Source: Marinobacter subterrani (GTDB lineage Bacteria; Pseudomonadota; Gammaproteobacteria; Pseudomonadales; Oleiphilaceae). Taken from it: 64,000 bases of DNA. Position 1 is the first letter of the stretch. Each line of letters opens with the position of its first letter. A program made the translations under genes and the position numbers. The stretch is taken from contig NZ_LFBU01000001.1 of NCBI RefSeq assembly GCF_001045555.1, forward strand, positions 2,418,001-2,482,000, in the 5' to 3' direction. Positions 37,661-46,175 of the stretch are shown here, one piece after another. Under the pieces are notes generated by a model that ran no database searches, was not told the DNA's origin, and worked only from the letters and a program-made list of their open reading frames with translations.

Positions 37661-37811
37661 GTCGGATTACGCTTCGCTAATCCGACCTACGTGTATCCGG
37701 GGGCTGTATGGGGCTTTGTCGGATTACGGCTTCGCCTAATCCGACCTACGTTCCTGCTTTCGGGCTCAGGTAGGTCGGATTAGCGTGGCCCCGCCACGCG
37801 TAATCCGACAC
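37661..37811. repeat. REP-like array: three copies of the GTCGGATTA...TAATCCGAC hairpin
   Basis: Copy 1 (37661-37690) and copy 2 (37718-37750) are direct: GTCGGATTACGCTTCGCTAA then TCCGACCTAC, with a two-base-longer loop stem in copy 2. Copy 3 (37769-37810) is inverted and has a GC-rich tip with GCGTGGCCCCGCCACGC. This hairpin type is common in gammaproteobacterial genomes. It fills the gap between narI and the isomerase gene and may protect the nar transcript end or stop it. Confidence 0.85.
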
Positions 37812-37837
37812 CTTCACTGTCGCCTCAATTCACACCA

Positions 37838-38515
37838 TTACGCCCGCTTGCGTACCACCTGATACTTCCGCCCGAAATACTCCACCGGCACGCTGAGCAT
37901 GTGCACCAGGCGGGTGAACGGGAACAGCACGAAGATGGTCAGCCCTAGCAGGATATGAATCTTGTAGATCCAGCCCATGCCCAGCAGGTTTTCCGCTGCA
38001 TCGCCCTGGAAGGTGAAAATCCCCTGCGCCCAGTTTGCCAGGCGCAGCATATTGCCGCCGTCCAGATGGCCCAGGGTTGGCGGGATGGTCAGCAGGCCCA
38101 GGGCCACCTGAATCACCAGAACCACAATGATCATGTTGTCGGCGAAGGTACTGCTGGCCTTCACCCGTGGGTCCGTCAGGCGACGGTAGGCGAGCATGCC
38201 GCCGCCAACCAGCGTCATCACGCCGGCGATACCGCCAACTACGATGGCCATCACCTGTTTCTGCCCGGCAGAGATCAGCCATTCATACGCCCAGTGGGGC
38301 GTCAGCAGGCCAACCAGGTGACCAAACAGAATCACCAGAATACCGACATGAAACAGCACGCTGGCAATGACCATGTTTTTCTTGCGCAGCATCTGGCTGG
38401 ATTGCGCCCGCCAGGTGAACTGGCCCTGATCATACCGGGCCCAGGTGCCTATAAACAGGACGACCAGCGCGAGGTAGGGATAGATTCCGAATAACAGTGT
38501 ATTGAGATAGGACAT
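37838..38515 (-). CDS. narI: Nitrate reductase gamma subunit NarI (cytochrome b)
   Basis: 225 residues with five hydrophobic helices. H56 (ASVLFHVGIL) and H66 (LFGHLVGL) fall at the same numbers as two heme ligands of E. coli NarI; the C-terminal pair is in the region HILLGLTIFVLFPFTRLVH. NarI oxidises quinol in the inner membrane and passes electrons to NarH. GGAGGAAA precedes the ATG. Last of narGHJI. Confidence 0.97.
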   Translation of the reverse strand: MSYLNTLLFGIYPYLALVVLFIGTWARYDQGQFTWRAQSSQMLRKKNMVIASVLFHVGILVILFGHLVGLLTPHWAYEWLISAGQKQVMAIVVGGIAGVMTLVGGGMLAYRRLTDPRVKASSTFADNMIIVVLVIQVALGLLTIPPTLGHLDGGNMLRLANWAQGIFTFQGDAAENLLGMGWIYKIHILLGLTIFVLFPFTRLVHMLSVPVEYFGRKYQVVRKRA

Positions 38516-38535
38516 GGCTGTTTCCTCCTGTGCCC

Positions 38536-39276
38536 TCAGGCACGCCCGGCCTGACGGGGCGTGGCGTCCGTCATCAGTTGATCACTCAGGTGAATGGTCT
38601 GGGTCTGCTCCAGTTCGCGGCGGCGCTGGCCGACAACGCCTCCAGTACTGCAGGAACTGCCCTGATCATCGACAAACTTCACCATTTCCTCTTCCCAGAC
38701 TTTGTCCAGGGCCTCCGGGGTGTCGTCACGCTCTTCCGAAGCAACGATCCGGGCCAGTTCCTGGCGGTTTGCGGTACGGCCAGACAACACCAGCAGGGAG
38801 TCCATCATCACGTGATAGAAGCTTTCCCGCTGGTACAGGCGCTCGCCCAGCAAGCCGAGGATATGGTGGATATCCTCCAGCCAGTTCCGGATTTCGTCCC
38901 AGGGCCGAGTGGATAGGTATTCCAGGAACAGGGGCAGATAGTCCGGCAGTTCCCGGGCATCAATCTCCAGACCGTTGGTGCGGTATTCCTCCATCAGGTC
39001 CACCATCGCCTGGCCACGATCCCGGGATTCCCCATGCACGTGCTCGAACAGCAGCAGAGAGGTAGCCCGGCCCTTGTCGAACATGCCCACGTAGTTCTCC
39101 TGCATGTCCAGAAGGTCGCCATCGCACAGCATGTCCACGCAGCGCAGCAGTTGCTCCTTGTTCTGCCGGGGCAACCGGCTGTCCTCCAGGACAGCGGCAA
39201 TCAGGGCATCTTTGGAGGCCTGGAGTTCGTCGGTCGGGTACTCAAGCACCCGTGCCAGTACTTTTAAAAGTTGCAT
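38536..39276 (-). CDS. narJ: Nitrate reductase assembly chaperone NarJ
   Basis: 246 residues, with the family blocks LLKVLARVLEYPTDEL, FDKGRATSLLLFEHVHGESR and LPDYLPLFLEYLS. NarJ is a cytoplasmic chaperone that holds apo-NarGH until the molybdenum cofactor and Fe-S clusters are in. AAGGAGG before the ATG is near perfect. Ten bases separate it from narH; the C-terminus is rich in Arg/Gln and looks disordered. Confidence 0.96.
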   Translation of the reverse strand: MQLLKVLARVLEYPTDELQASKDALIAAVLEDSRLPRQNKEQLLRCVDMLCDGDLLDMQENYVGMFDKGRATSLLLFEHVHGESRDRGQAMVDLMEEYRTNGLEIDARELPDYLPLFLEYLSTRPWDEIRNWLEDIHHILGLLGERLYQRESFYHVMMDSLLVLSGRTANRQELARIVASEERDDTPEALDKVWEEEMVKFVDDQGSSCSTGGVVGQRRRELEQTQTIHLSDQLMTDATPRQAGRA

Positions 39277-39286
39277 CTTGGCCTCC

Positions 39287-40861
39287 TTATTCCTGCAGTT
39301 GTTTCGGGTCGACCTGCTTCACGGTCGACAACTTCTGGACCATGCTGGTGGTCTGTTTGCGGCCACCGAACATGTTGAATTTGCTGTCGCCGTTGCAGCC
39401 GTCGCCGAAGCTGAAGCCGCAGCCGCCGCGCTCGCCGTGGGCGGTCGCGTCGGGGAAGGCTTCCTTCGCCAGCTCGCGATGGCTGGTGGGGATCACAAAG
39501 CGATCCTCGTAGTTGGCGATAGCCAGGTAGCGATACATTTCGTCCGCCTGGGCCTTGGTCAGCCCGGCTTCCTCAAGGGCACGCAGGTCTTCCTTGCCTT
39601 CCACGGTCTCCGCGCGCTTGTACAGACGCATGGCCATGATCCGCTTGAGGGCCCGGACAATCGGCTTCTCGTCACCAGCGGTGAGCAGGTTGGCCAGATA
39701 CTTCACCGGGATCCGCAGGCTTTCGATCTTCGGCAATATGCCGTCAAATTCGACCTTGCCGGCTTCCGCCGCGGACTGGATCGGGCTCAGGGGCGGCACG
39801 TACCAGACCATGGGCAGGGTGCGGTATTCCGGGTGCAGAGGCAGGGCAAGTTTCCAGTCCACCGCCATCTTGTAGACCGGGCTCTGCTGGGCGGCTTCGA
39901 TGACATTCATCGGAATGCCGTCTTTCTTGGCCTGCTCGATTACTTTGGGGTCGAACGGGTCCAGGAAGATTTCCAGCTGTTTCTCATACAGCTCGTGCTC
40001 ACCGGGAACGCTGGCCACTTCCTCGATGCGGTCTGCGTCATACAGCAGAACGCCCAGGTAGCGAATCCGGCCCACGCAGGTCTCTGAGCACACGGTGGGC
40101 ATACCGGCTTCGATACGCGGGTAACAGAAGATGCACTTCTCGGACTTGCCGGTTTTCCAGTTGAAGTAGATCTTCTTGTACGGACAGCCGGAGACACACA
40201 TGCGCCAGCCACGGCACTTGTCCTGGTCGATCAGCACGATGCCGTCTTCTTCCCGCTTATAGATGGCACCACTCGGGCAGCTGGCGACACAGGCCGGGTT
40301 CAGGCAGTGCTCGCACAAGCGCGGCAGGTACATCATGAAGGTGTTTTCGAACTGGCCGTAGATATCCGCCTGTACCTGGTCAAAGTTCTTGTCCTTGCGG
40401 CGCTTGGCGAACTCGGTACCGAGTATTTCCTCCCAGTTCGGGCCCCATTCGATTTTCTGCATGCGCTGGCCGGAGATCAGCGAGCGCGGCCGGGCAATCG
40501 GCTGGTGCTTGGTATCGCCGGCGGTATGCAGGTGTTGGTAGTCAAAATCAAATGGCTCGTAGTAATCGTCAATTTCCGGCAGGTCCGGGTTGGCGAAAAT
40601 GTTCGCCAACACCCGGAAACGGCCACCGATCTTCGGGCGGATCTTGCCGGAGCTGTCGCGCATCCAGCCGCCTTTCCACTTGTCCTGGTTCTCCCACTCT
40701 TTCGGGTAGCCGATACCGGGCTTGGTCTCGACGTTGTTGAACCAGGCGTACTCCATGCCTTCACGGCTGGTCCATACGTTTTTGCAGGTCACTGAACAGG
40801 TGTGGCAACCGATGCACTTGTCCAGGTTCAGCACCATGCCGACTTGGGAACGGATTTTCAT
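39287..40861 (-). CDS. narH: Nitrate reductase beta subunit NarH (four Fe-S clusters)
   Basis: 524 residues. Cysteine groups for three 4Fe-4S and one 3Fe-4S cluster are all present: CIGCHTCSVTCKNVW near the start, CEHCLNPACVASCPSGAIY, CRGWRMCVSGCPYKKIYF (the Trp-containing group that holds the 3Fe-4S cluster) and CIFCYPRIEAGMPTVCSETC. It carries electrons from NarI heme to NarG. The ATG overlaps the narG stop by four bases (ATGA). Confidence 0.97.
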   Translation of the reverse strand: MKIRSQVGMVLNLDKCIGCHTCSVTCKNVWTSREGMEYAWFNNVETKPGIGYPKEWENQDKWKGGWMRDSSGKIRPKIGGRFRVLANIFANPDLPEIDDYYEPFDFDYQHLHTAGDTKHQPIARPRSLISGQRMQKIEWGPNWEEILGTEFAKRRKDKNFDQVQADIYGQFENTFMMYLPRLCEHCLNPACVASCPSGAIYKREEDGIVLIDQDKCRGWRMCVSGCPYKKIYFNWKTGKSEKCIFCYPRIEAGMPTVCSETCVGRIRYLGVLLYDADRIEEVASVPGEHELYEKQLEIFLDPFDPKVIEQAKKDGIPMNVIEAAQQSPVYKMAVDWKLALPLHPEYRTLPMVWYVPPLSPIQSAAEAGKVEFDGILPKIESLRIPVKYLANLLTAGDEKPIVRALKRIMAMRLYKRAETVEGKEDLRALEEAGLTKAQADEMYRYLAIANYEDRFVIPTSHRELAKEAFPDATAHGERGGCGFSFGDGCNGDSKFNMFGGRKQTTSMVQKLSTVKQVDPKQLQE

Positions 40862-43800
40862 TTTACAGCCTCCTGAACAGTGTCATTGCCTTCGCCATCG
40901 AGCCAGTCGACGTTGTGCATCCTGCGAACCACCACGAATTCGTCGCGGTTGGAGCCTACGGTGCCGTAGTAGTTGAACCCGTAGGAGAACTGGGCGTAAC
41001 CGCCGATCATGTGGGTAGGCTTCGGGCACACCCGGGTCACGGAGTTGTGGATACCACCCCGGGTGCCGGTGATTTCCGAGCCCGGAATGTTCACGATCCG
41101 CTCCTGGGCGTGGTACATCATCACCATGCCGGGCATCACCCGCTGGCTCACCACCGCCCGGGCCGCGATGGCCCCGTTGGCGTTGAACAGTTCGATCCAG
41201 TCGTTGTCCTCGATGGCCAGTTCTTTGGCGTCGTCTTCACTCAGCCAGACGATCGGACCACCCCGGGACAGGGTAAGCATCAGCAGGTTGTCGCTGTAGG
41301 TGCTGTGAATCCCCCATTTCTGGTGCGGGGTGATCCAGTTCAGCGCTTTTTCCGGGTTACCGTTACTGCGCTGGTTGAGCATGTGAGACACGGTTTTGGT
41401 GTTGATCGGCGGGCGGTACACCAGCAGGCTCTCACCGAACGCCCGCATCCACTCGTGATCGAGATAGAACTGCTGGCGACCGGTGAGTGTGCGCCAGGGG
41501 ATCAGCTCGTGCACGTTGGTGTAGCCGGCGTTGTAGGACACGTGCTCGTCTTCCAGGCCAGACCAGGTCGGGCTGGAGATGATCTTGCGCGGCTGCGCCA
41601 CGATATCCCGGAAGCGGATCTTCTCCTCTTCCTTGTTCTTGGCCAGATGGGTGTGATCCAGACCGGTAAACTCGGACAGCGCCGCCCAGGCTTTTACCGC
41701 GACCTGGCCATTGGTTTCCGGAGCCAGGGTCAGGATCACTTCCGCCGCATCAATGGCACTTTCAATCTTCGGGCGGCCAGCGTTGGCACCGTCGATATGC
41801 CTGAAGTTCAGATCCCCCAGGAACTTCACTTCTTTCTCGGTGTTCCAGTTGATGCCCTTGCCACCGTTACCCAGCTCGTCCATCAGCGGGCCAAGTGAGG
41901 TGAAACGGGCGTAGGTGTTCGGGTAATCCCGCTCAACGGTGATGAAGTTGGGCGCGGTCTTGCCCGGGATCAGGTCGCACTCGCCGCGCTTCCAGTCCTT
42001 CACATCGAACGGCTGGCCCAGTTCGGCCGGCGCATCGTGCAGCAGCGGCAGGGTAACCACGTCTTTCTCGACACCCAGATGACCTTCGGTGGCCTTGGAG
42101 AACGCCTTGGCAATGCCCTTGTAGATTTCCCAGTCACTGCGCGCTTCCCAGGCCGGATCGGTGGCGGCGGTCAGCGGGTGGATGAACGGGTGCATGTCGG
42201 AGGTATTCAGGTCGTTCTTCTCGTACCAGGTGGCCGTCGGCAGAACGATGTCTGAATACAGACAGGTGGTGGACATGCGGAAGTCCAGGGTCACCAGCAG
42301 GTCGAGCTTGCCTTCCGGCGCCTCGTCGTGCCACTTGACCTCTGTCGGCTTGGCGCCGCCCTCGTGCCCCAGATCCTTGCCTTGCAGGCCACTGCGGGTG
42401 CCCAGAAGGTACTTGAGCATGTACTCGTGGCCCTTACCGGAGGAACCCAGCAGGTTGGAGCGCCAGATAAACATGTTGCGCGGATGGTTCTGGGGCGCTT
42501 CGGGATCTTCGCTGGCAAACGCCAGGGAACCGTCCTTCATGGATTGCGCCACGTAGTCCGAAACTTCCATTCCGGCATTTTCCGCCTCTGCGGCGATGCC
42601 CAGCGGGTTGCGGTTCAGCTGCGGAGCCGACGGCAACCAGCCCATGCGCTCGGCACGCACGTTGTAGTCGATCAGGCTGCCACCGAATTTCGATTTGTCC
42701 GCCAGCGGCGACAGGATCTCGTCCACACCCAGTTTTTCATAACGCCACTGGCCGGAGTGGGCGTAGAAGAAGGAGGTGGAGTTCATGTGCCGGGGCGGAC
42801 GCTGCCAGTCCAGGCCAAAGGCCAGCGGCTGCCAACCGGTCTGCGGGCGCAGTTTCTCCTGGCCTACATAGTGCGCCCAGCCGCCACCGCTCTGACCGAT
42901 ACAGCCACACATGATCAGCATGTTGATCAGGCCGCGGTAGTTCATGTCCATGTGGTACCAGTGGTTCATACCGGCACCCACGATGACCATGGAACGGCCC
43001 TTGGTCTTGTCGGCGTTGTCGGCAAATTCACGGGCAATGCGGATCACTTTGTCGGCGGGTACGCCGGTGATCTTTTCCTGCCAGGCCGGGGTATAGGGTT
43101 TCACCTCGTCGTAAGAGGTAGCGCCGTCGTCGTCACCCAGGCCACGGCTGATGCCATAGTTGGCCACCATCAGATCATAAACGGTCACCACACGACCTTC
43201 GGAGCCATCCGCCAGTTGCACTTTGCGGGTCCCCAGCTTGTGCTTGAGGATGTCCTTGATTTCCACGTGCTTGAAGTAGTCGTGTTCGATACCACCGAAG
43301 TACGGGAAGGCAACGTCCACAACGTCGTCGTGCTTCTCGACCATGGATAGCTGCAGGTTTACATCGGAGCCTTTGGCGGTCTGCTTCAGGTTCCACTTGC
43401 CCTTCTCGCCCCAGCGATAGCCGATGGAGCCATTGGGTGCGGTCAGCTCACCGGATGCTTCGTCAATGGCGATGGTTTTCCACTCGGGGTTGTTCTCTTC
43501 ACCCAGTCCGTCCACCAGATCGCTGGCGCGCAGGAAGCGGCCCGGCACGAAGCTGCCGTCGTCCTTCTCTTCCAGCATGACCAGGTAGGGCATGTCGGTG
43601 TAGCGGCGTACGTAGTCGGTGAAGTATTCACTGGGCTTGTCGACGTGGAATTCTTTCAGGATTACGTGGCCCATGGCCATCCCCAGGGCTGCGTCGGTGC
43701 CCTGCTTGGGATTCATCCACTCGTCGGACAGCTTGGAGACTTCGGCGTAGTCCGGCGTGATGGCAACGGTCTTGGTGCCCTTGTAGCGCACTTCGGTAAA

Positions 43801-44601
43801 GAAGTGGGCGTCCGGCGTACGGGTCTGGGGCACGTTGGAGCCCCAGGCAATGATGTAGCCGGAGTTGTACCAGTCGGCGGATTCCGGCACGTCGGTCTGC
43901 TCGCCCCAGGTTTGCGGGGAGGCCGGCGGCAGGTCGCAGTACCAGTCGTAGAAGCTCATGCAGACGCCGCCGATCATGGACAGGTAACGGCTGCCGGCGG
44001 CGTAGGAAACCATGGACATGGCGGGAATCGGCGAGAAGCCAAGCACCCGATCCGGGCCATACGTCTTGGCGGTGTACACGTTGGACGCGCCAATCAGCTC
44101 GTTGACTTCGTCCCAGTTGGAGCGCACAAAGCCGCCCATGCCACGGCGAGGCTTGTACTCGGCGGTCTTCTTCGGATCTTCGACAATGGAAGCCCAGGCA
44201 TCCACCGGGTCCTTGTGCTCAACCTTTGCCGCGCGCCAAAGCTTCATCAGGTGCTTGCGCATCAGCGGGTACTTCAGGCGGTTGGCGCTGTACATGTACC
44301 AGGAGTAGCTGGCGCCGCGGGGGCAACCACGGGGTTCGTGGTTGGGCAGATCCGGACGGGTACGGGGGTAATCGGTCTGCTGGGTTTCCCAGGTCACCAG
44401 GCCGTTCTTGACGTAAATTTTCCAGCTGCAGGAGCCGGTGCAGTTGACGCCATGGGTGGAACGCACGATCTTGTCGTGCTGCCAGCGCTGGCGGTAGCTG
44501 TCTTCCCACTCGCGGCTGACCTCGTGGGTTTCGCCGTGGCCGTCGGCGAACGGCTCGCGCTTCTTCCTGAAGTAATTCAGTTTGTCGATCAAATGACTCA
44601 T
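40858..44601 (-). CDS. narG: Nitrate reductase alpha subunit NarG (molybdenum enzyme)
   Basis: 1247 residues, as in E. coli. The first Fe-S cluster ligands are H50, C54, C58 (HGVNCTGSCSW) and C93 (RGCPRGASYSW), at identical numbers to E. coli NarG. The molybdenum-ligand Asp lies in GSNVPQTRTPDAHF-type sequence. It reduces nitrate to nitrite on the cytoplasmic face. MoaA (22722) would help supply its cofactor. The upstream gap of 122 bases contains possible NarL heptamers. First gene of narGHJI. Confidence 0.98.
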   Translation of the reverse strand: MSHLIDKLNYFRKKREPFADGHGETHEVSREWEDSYRQRWQHDKIVRSTHGVNCTGSCSWKIYVKNGLVTWETQQTDYPRTRPDLPNHEPRGCPRGASYSWYMYSANRLKYPLMRKHLMKLWRAAKVEHKDPVDAWASIVEDPKKTAEYKPRRGMGGFVRSNWDEVNELIGASNVYTAKTYGPDRVLGFSPIPAMSMVSYAAGSRYLSMIGGVCMSFYDWYCDLPPASPQTWGEQTDVPESADWYNSGYIIAWGSNVPQTRTPDAHFFTEVRYKGTKTVAITPDYAEVSKLSDEWMNPKQGTDAALGMAMGHVILKEFHVDKPSEYFTDYVRRYTDMPYLVMLEEKDDGSFVPGRFLRASDLVDGLGEENNPEWKTIAIDEASGELTAPNGSIGYRWGEKGKWNLKQTAKGSDVNLQLSMVEKHDDVVDVAFPYFGGIEHDYFKHVEIKDILKHKLGTRKVQLADGSEGRVVTVYDLMVANYGISRGLGDDDGATSYDEVKPYTPAWQEKITGVPADKVIRIAREFADNADKTKGRSMVIVGAGMNHWYHMDMNYRGLINMLIMCGCIGQSGGGWAHYVGQEKLRPQTGWQPLAFGLDWQRPPRHMNSTSFFYAHSGQWRYEKLGVDEILSPLADKSKFGGSLIDYNVRAERMGWLPSAPQLNRNPLGIAAEAENAGMEVSDYVAQSMKDGSLAFASEDPEAPQNHPRNMFIWRSNLLGSSGKGHEYMLKYLLGTRSGLQGKDLGHEGGAKPTEVKWHDEAPEGKLDLLVTLDFRMSTTCLYSDIVLPTATWYEKNDLNTSDMHPFIHPLTAATDPAWEARSDWEIYKGIAKAFSKATEGHLGVEKDVVTLPLLHDAPAELGQPFDVKDWKRGECDLIPGKTAPNFITVERDYPNTYARFTSLGPLMDELGNGGKGINWNTEKEVKFLGDLNFRHIDGANAGRPKIESAIDAAEVILTLAPETNGQVAVKAWAALSEFTGLDHTHLAKNKEEEKIRFRDIVAQPRKIISSPTWSGLEDEHVSYNAGYTNVHELIPWRTLTGRQQFYLDHEWMRAFGESLLVYRPPINTKTVSHMLNQRSNGNPEKALNWITPHQKWGIHSTYSDNLLMLTLSRGGPIVWLSEDDAKELAIEDNDWIELFNANGAIAARAVVSQRVMPGMVMMYHAQERIVNIPGSEITGTRGGIHNSVTRVCPKPTHMIGGYAQFSYGFNYYGTVGSNRDEFVVVRRMHNVDWLDGEGNDTVQEAVK

Positions 44602-44680
44602 GGTCTCTCTCTCCGTCTTCCGGATCGTTTCTCCGATTTGAGACCATTGTGCGTGAGAAAAACCGCAAAATCTGCGTGGT

Positions 44681-44717
44681 TACTACCTCATAACCCACCT
44701 CTACCACCCTGGGGGTA
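44681..44717 (-). promoter_or_regulatory. NarL-like heptamers upstream of narG
   Basis: TACCACC (44702-44708), two bases, then GGGGGTA (44711-44717) form an inverted 7-2-7 pair, the spacing favoured by NarL; a further TACCTCA lies at 44684-44690. They are about 80-115 bases before the narG ATG. The heptamers match TACYNMT only partly at the last bases, so binding by the NarL at 48053 is an inference. Confidence 0.5.
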
Positions 44718-44723
44718 GATCGC

Positions 44724-45992
44724 TTATATCCCCGGGTGGAGAAGGCTTTCGCGCTCGTGCCGGCGACTCTCCCGGGCAAACAGGAAGAGGCAGCTGATGA
44801 GTAACAGGAAGATGATCATAAAGACCGCGCTGCGCACGCCCAGCCAGTGGTTGACGCTGCTGAAGATCACCGGCAGGACAAAAGCCACGGAACAGGCACC
44901 CACCAGCAACAGACCGGCAACGAACGCCGCCACCGGGCGGTTTTCAATAATCACCATCCGCTGCAGACTGGCCATGGTGCAGCCCATCGCCAGGCCCAGG
45001 GTCACTATGAAAAATCCCTCCACCGGCATGGGCAGGGCAAATTCAACACGAATGGTCGCATCAACGCCCTGGATAAACAGGGTCATGGGTGGGTAGGACA
45101 GCAGGAACAGGGCCACAAGGCACACCATCAGCGCACGGCTGACAACCCTGGCGCTGCCATACCGATCCGAAAGCCCGCCTCCGACAATCTGGGCCAGGGC
45201 ACCGGGAATAACAAACCATTGTGCCAGGCGGGCGCCGGAGTCCACCGGCAGGGCAAACTGGGCCGATAGGTAGTCTGGCAACCATAACGCCAGGGCAAAG
45301 AAGCTGCCCGCCACAACGCCAAAATAGCCGCACAACTGCCAGGCGCGCCTGTGCTTCATCTGGCGCAGCAGGACCCTGACCGAGGTTTCCGCCGCCGGAT
45401 CCGCTGCCGCGTCCTCGGGATCAGTGAGAATCAGCAGGAGCGCGAGAACCAGTGCCAGCACAATCAGGTAAGCCAGCGGAACCCCGTGCCAGGAGAATGC
45501 CTGGTGAAACAGCGGCACCAGGTAATAATTGAAACCGGCCCCGGTAACTCCGGCACCAAACACTCCCAGTACCAGCCCGAGCCGCGATGACTCGCAATGG
45601 CTGGTGACGAACTGCAGGCCGGCGCTGTAGAACCCGCCGGCCAGGCCAAGCCCGCCAGCCGCCACCAGATAACCCGGGAAGGTATCGGTGGTCAGCAGAA
45701 TCACCATGCAGGCGGCAAGCCCTGCCAGACAGATCAGCATTACCCGGCGGGCACCGAACTTCTGGGCAGCCAGCCCGGCAGGAACAGCCAGCGCCGCACT
45801 GACCGCCATGGGCATTGCCAACAGGAACCCGAATTGGAGATTGCCGAGGTTCAGCTCGGAGCGCAGGTGTACGCCCACAACCGCAAACAGGGTCCAGCAC
45901 CCGGCCGCAATGACAAAGCCAGCCACTGCCAACGGCAGCACCACTGCCAGTGACGCCAACCGCTCGTCTGTTCGATCCGCCTCGGACTCCAT
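44724..45992 (-). CDS. narK: MFS transporter, probably NarK-type nitrate/nitrite carrier
   Basis: 422 residues from the ATG at 45992 (AGAG upstream; GTG at 46001 also open). Twelve hydrophobic helices; the MFS loop motif is GGGLSDRYGSARV and GLGLAGGFYSAGLQFV stands where the NNP nitrate signature would be, but with changes. Position between narXL and narG makes nitrate import or nitrate/nitrite exchange the likely job. A single 12-helix unit, not the fused NarK1-NarK2 type. Family specificity is inferred from context. Confidence 0.78.
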   Translation of the reverse strand: MESEADRTDERLASLAVVLPLAVAGFVIAAGCWTLFAVVGVHLRSELNLGNLQFGFLLAMPMAVSAALAVPAGLAAQKFGARRVMLICLAGLAACMVILLTTDTFPGYLVAAGGLGLAGGFYSAGLQFVTSHCESSRLGLVLGVFGAGVTGAGFNYYLVPLFHQAFSWHGVPLAYLIVLALVLALLLILTDPEDAAADPAAETSVRVLLRQMKHRRAWQLCGYFGVVAGSFFALALWLPDYLSAQFALPVDSGARLAQWFVIPGALAQIVGGGLSDRYGSARVVSRALMVCLVALFLLSYPPMTLFIQGVDATIRVEFALPMPVEGFFIVTLGLAMGCTMASLQRMVIIENRPVAAFVAGLLLVGACSVAFVLPVIFSSVNHWLGVRSAVFMIIFLLLISCLFLFARESRRHERESLLHPGI

Positions 45993-46078
45993 TACCGTCA
46001 CTCTGTAAAATAAACCTGTCTTTAAGTTTCATCTTTTGCTCCCGAAACGGTCAAAGATTATGATGGGATATCAACCAT

Positions 46079-46107
46079 TGGGGTAATTGACTATCCTCAA
46101 TGAGGTA
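46079..46107. promoter_or_regulatory. Overlapping Crp/Fnr box and NarL-like heptamers between narK and narX
   Basis: TTGAC-N4-CTCAA at 46087-46100 is the same variant as the box before dnr. TATCCTC-AA-TGAGGTA (46092-46107) is an inverted 7-2-7 heptamer pair that overlaps it, and TGGGGTA (46079-46085) may be one more heptamer. Class II positioning would give starts near 46135 for narX and near 46052 for narK, both with leaders of 40-60 bases. The overlap suggests competition or joint action of Dnr-like and NarL proteins. Confidence 0.55.
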
Positions 46108-46175
46108 TCACGGAACTACAGGCCCGGGCATAACCTGACCCGGTCACCCCGACGCTTTGATGTACATGAGACCTG

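Noticed and set aside
37661..37811. CRISPR-like array
   Set aside because: Units are palindromic, differ in length and orientation, and have no regular spacers or cas genes.
46071..46085. ATCAACC-AT-TGGGGTA as another full NarL 7-2-7 site
   Set aside because: Only the TGGGGTA half resembles a heptamer; the left half does not, so only the single heptamer is mentioned.
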